Assembly (NCBI GenBank): GCA_020025235.1
Contig: JAHHSL010000042.1
Location: forward strand, 1-16,245
Origin: Ruthenibacterium sp.
Lineage (GTDB): Bacteria; Bacillota; Clostridia; Oscillospirales; Ruminococcaceae
Reading direction: 5' to 3'
Length of the DNA: 16,245 nucleotides
Numbering within the stretch: the stretch's first letter is position 1; every line of letters begins with the position of its first letter. Of this stretch, positions 14,466 to 16,245 are shown piece by piece. A model generated the notes under the pieces. The model searched no databases. It saw nothing but the letters and a program-made list of their open reading frames with translations, and was not told where the DNA came from. Position numbers and translations under genes: made by a program.

Positions 14466-15826
14466 ACGGAAACGAATTTCTGGATAAAATGGAGCTTGTC
14501 GACGAAAAATACATCGAACAAGCCGATAAACCTGTCAAAAAGTCATCCGGCAGGATCCTGTTTCGGCTGTGTGCCATGGCCGCCTGCTGTGCTCTGGCGC
14601 TGACGCTTGGCATCCGCGCCCTGCTGCAAAACGACACCTTGCCGGTGCAGCCTGAAAGTCCTGCGCCGCCGGCGTCCGGTTCTGCCCCGGGATCTTCTCT
14701 GCCGCCTGCCCCGCCACAGCCGCCGAAGGAGCTGCCGTCATATCCGGAGCTTCTGGCTCTGCCTGCCGCAGATTCCCCCACGCCCGCACCCTTTGAATGG
14801 CCGGAACTTGCCTTCGGCGCTATGGGATATGAGGGATACTGGCTCAAAGACATCAGCGAACTGCAAACCGGCAATCCGTGGAAGCCGGAGATGAACTTCG
14901 GCACCTTGCCCGTTTATCGCAACGCTGTGCTTTACGACCGTGAGCAGCTGGCACAGAATGTGGATTTCGACGTCATGGAGGAGCTTTTGCTCGCCGTTGC
15001 CTCCCGCATGGGGCTGGATGCCGAAACAATCGAGATCCGGGATAACGCCGCCACGGAAGAACAAAAGCAGGAGATCCGCGCAAAGCATAAAGAATGTGGG
15101 CTGGACCCGCCGGATGAAGCTTCTTTTGCACCCACCTATGTGTACTGTGAAGCACAGGGCGTCCGCATCGAGGTACGCACCGATCACGATGTGCGCATCC
15201 AGTTTGAAACACCCCGTTCCTACCCGAAAGACGTCCTTTCCGCCGCACCGGGCTTGGAACTGCTGGAAAAGAAATCTGCCTATCTAATGGCGCAATATGC
15301 CGATTTACTGTGCATGGAGCAGCCCTCGCCTGCGGTGCATACCGAAGATTACAACAGTACGTCGGATCAGAATTACACCATGAACTTCTACGATGCAGCC
15401 GGAAGCGGCCTTGAAAAAATCCTGCGGTACAATTTTTATCCCGCAAGATTCTGCGATGATGATAACGGAGAACTGTTCCTGATCTGGCTCGATTTCCCCG
15501 ATCTGACGAATCTTCTGGGCGATTATCCCGCCATTACGCCGCAGCAGGCACAGCAGGAGCTGCTGGCCGGACGCTATGTCACATCGGTTCCCTATGACGG
15601 CTTCACCGCCGAAGAAGTTGCCGCCGTGGAACTTGTGTACCGCGCTGAAAGCTATGACCCCGTGTATGTGCCGTATTACAAATTCTATGTGGATATCACC
15701 GACCAGCCGGAGCATTACACTGCCGACAGCATGAAAGGCATGCGGGAATACGGCGCATATTATGTGCCGGCGATCGCACCGGAATATCTTGCTTGTGCAC
15801 CGCTTTGGGACGGACACATCAACTGA
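14462..15826 (+). CDS. Single-pass membrane protein, probable anti-sigma/sensor partner
   Basis: This 454-residue protein has a short cytoplasmic N-terminus (1-31), a single membrane helix (about 32-55), a Pro/Ser-rich linker (about 62-105) and a large extracytoplasmic domain (110-454) of unassigned family. The ectodomain includes NFYPARFCDDDNGELFLIWL and YDPVYVPYYKFYVDI. The gene starts inside the sigma factor stop codon (ATGA) with a strong AAAAGGAGG at 14443-14451. Coupling to an ECF sigma gene and the one-helix topology support an anti-sigma or signal-sensing role by analogy. No zinc-binding HxxxCxxC anti-sigma motif is present, so the sequestering mechanism is not evident. The protein ends cleanly at the TGA at 15824-15826. 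Confidence 0.82.
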   Translation: MNGNEFLDKMELVDEKYIEQADKPVKKSSGRILFRLCAMAACCALALTLGIRALLQNDTLPVQPESPAPPASGSAPGSSLPPAPPQPPKELPSYPELLALPAADSPTPAPFEWPELAFGAMGYEGYWLKDISELQTGNPWKPEMNFGTLPVYRNAVLYDREQLAQNVDFDVMEELLLAVASRMGLDAETIEIRDNAATEEQKQEIRAKHKECGLDPPDEASFAPTYVYCEAQGVRIEVRTDHDVRIQFETPRSYPKDVLSAAPGLELLEKKSAYLMAQYADLLCMEQPSPAVHTEDYNSTSDQNYTMNFYDAAGSGLEKILRYNFYPARFCDDDNGELFLIWLDFPDLTNLLGDYPAITPQQAQQELLAGRYVTSVPYDGFTAEEVAAVELVYRAESYDPVYVPYYKFYVDITDQPEHYTADSMKGMREYGAYYVPAIAPEYLACAPLWDGHIN

Positions 15827-15910
15827 ATTTCCGCTGTGTGCAGTCCTGTTCGCAGAATAGTCCGTACAACGATTCGTTTATCGGCGCCTGCGTCGGCTTG
15901 TCTTCTGCAA

Positions 15911-16245
15911 ATGGAACCGAATGCCGCAAACCGTGTAAAGCTGACTGTGCCGCAGGGCAGCCTTCTTTCCTATAATACAGGCATTGCTGCTGACGGCGAA
16001 AACCTCTATCTGCTGCTTTTAGGCTATGATGCCGACGCAATGCAGACCACAAACACCGCTTTATGCCATACAAATGTCAGCAAAAACAAACTGGAACACT
16101 TATGCGATCTGGAAAAAGGAAACGAATGGAATATCATCGGTGTATATCCCGATGGGATCATTTTGCAGCGTTCGCATCTTCCTGCCGGATATGCGCATCA
16201 GGATATGCAGGAACAGCTCCCCTATCTGCAATATGAACTTCAGCT
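15911..16245 (+). CDS. Partial reading frame running off the right edge, start uncertain
   Basis: A frame with clear coding character runs to the window end: MEPNAANRVKLTVP, then GSLLSYNTGIAADGENLYLL, CDLEKGNEWNIIGVYPDGII and so on. The NTGIAADGENLYLL phrase suggests repeats of a secreted beta-propeller-like protein, but no family is assigned. The first ATG (15911) has no ribosome binding site. The same frame is open back to 15827, directly after the TGA of the preceding gene, yet encodes no signal peptide (PVRRIVRTTIRLSAPASACL). Either the 5' end is lost or frameshifted, or translation starts at a non-ATG codon such as the GTG at 15836. The codon use matches the neighbours. Being in line with the sigma/anti-sigma genes, it would be a third operon member. 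Confidence 0.5.
   Translation, partial: MEPNAANRVKLTVPQGSLLSYNTGIAADGENLYLLLLGYDADAMQTTNTALCHTNVSKNKLEHLCDLEKGNEWNIIGVYPDGIILQRSHLPAGYAHQDMQEQLPYLQYELQ

Noticed and set aside
15824..15826. TGA readthrough joining the 454-residue protein to the downstream frame
   Set aside because: The two frames are in phase, but the ~28 codons after the TGA do not look like protein, and the upstream protein appears complete; no recoding signal was seen.

Overview
The window looks like chromosomal DNA from a GC-rich, gut-type Gram-positive anaerobe of the Clostridia, most like the Faecalibacterium/Gemmiger/Subdoligranulum group of Oscillospirales. That placement is inferred from gene content, strong AAGGAGG-type ribosome binding sites, lipoprotein and membrane-tail anchoring, ECF transporter architecture and GC-ending codons. 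No rRNA, tRNA, CRISPR array, insertion sequence or phage gene is visible.

Region 1 (1-10910, + strand) is one tightly packed operon that enters from the left edge and ends at a strong intrinsic terminator. It encodes: (i) the last ~2076 residues of a giant surface protein with an AEDAAP repeat stalk, beta-helix-like modules, Ig-like domains, a squalene-cyclase/prenyltransferase-type alpha/alpha toroid, helical repeats and a C-terminal membrane anchor; (ii) a lipoprotein ending in a DUF4430 (transcobalamin C-terminal-like) domain; (iii) an ECF transporter T subunit; (iv) a fused two-domain ECF ATPase; (v) an S-component-like membrane protein with an extra N-terminal membrane domain. Adjacent genes overlap or are 3 bp apart. 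A toroid and a DUF4430 domain are the bacterial counterparts of the two halves of eukaryotic intrinsic factor/transcobalamin. My reading is therefore a split, surface-anchored corrinoid-binding apparatus feeding an ECF importer. The substrate (cobalamin or a related corrinoid) is inferred, not shown.

Region 2 (10990-12871, + strand) is a BlaI/MecI-type repressor and an M56 (BlaR1/MecR1-like) membrane metalloprotease. They are transcribed from a promoter carrying two CTACA-N4-TGTAG operators. The sensor has a short extracytoplasmic tail in place of a penicillin-binding domain. A hairpin with T runs on both strands separates this operon from the convergent gene that follows.

Region 3 (12917-13490, - strand) is a small XRE-type regulator with two C-terminal membrane helices, with a plausible promoter and an inverted repeat over its -35 region. 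About 350 bp of intergenic DNA follows and may contain a decayed coding remnant.

Region 4 (13852-16245, + strand) is an ECF-like sigma factor, translationally coupled (ATGA) to a single-pass membrane protein that is probably its anti-sigma/sensor partner. A third reading frame runs off the right edge and lacks a convincing start.
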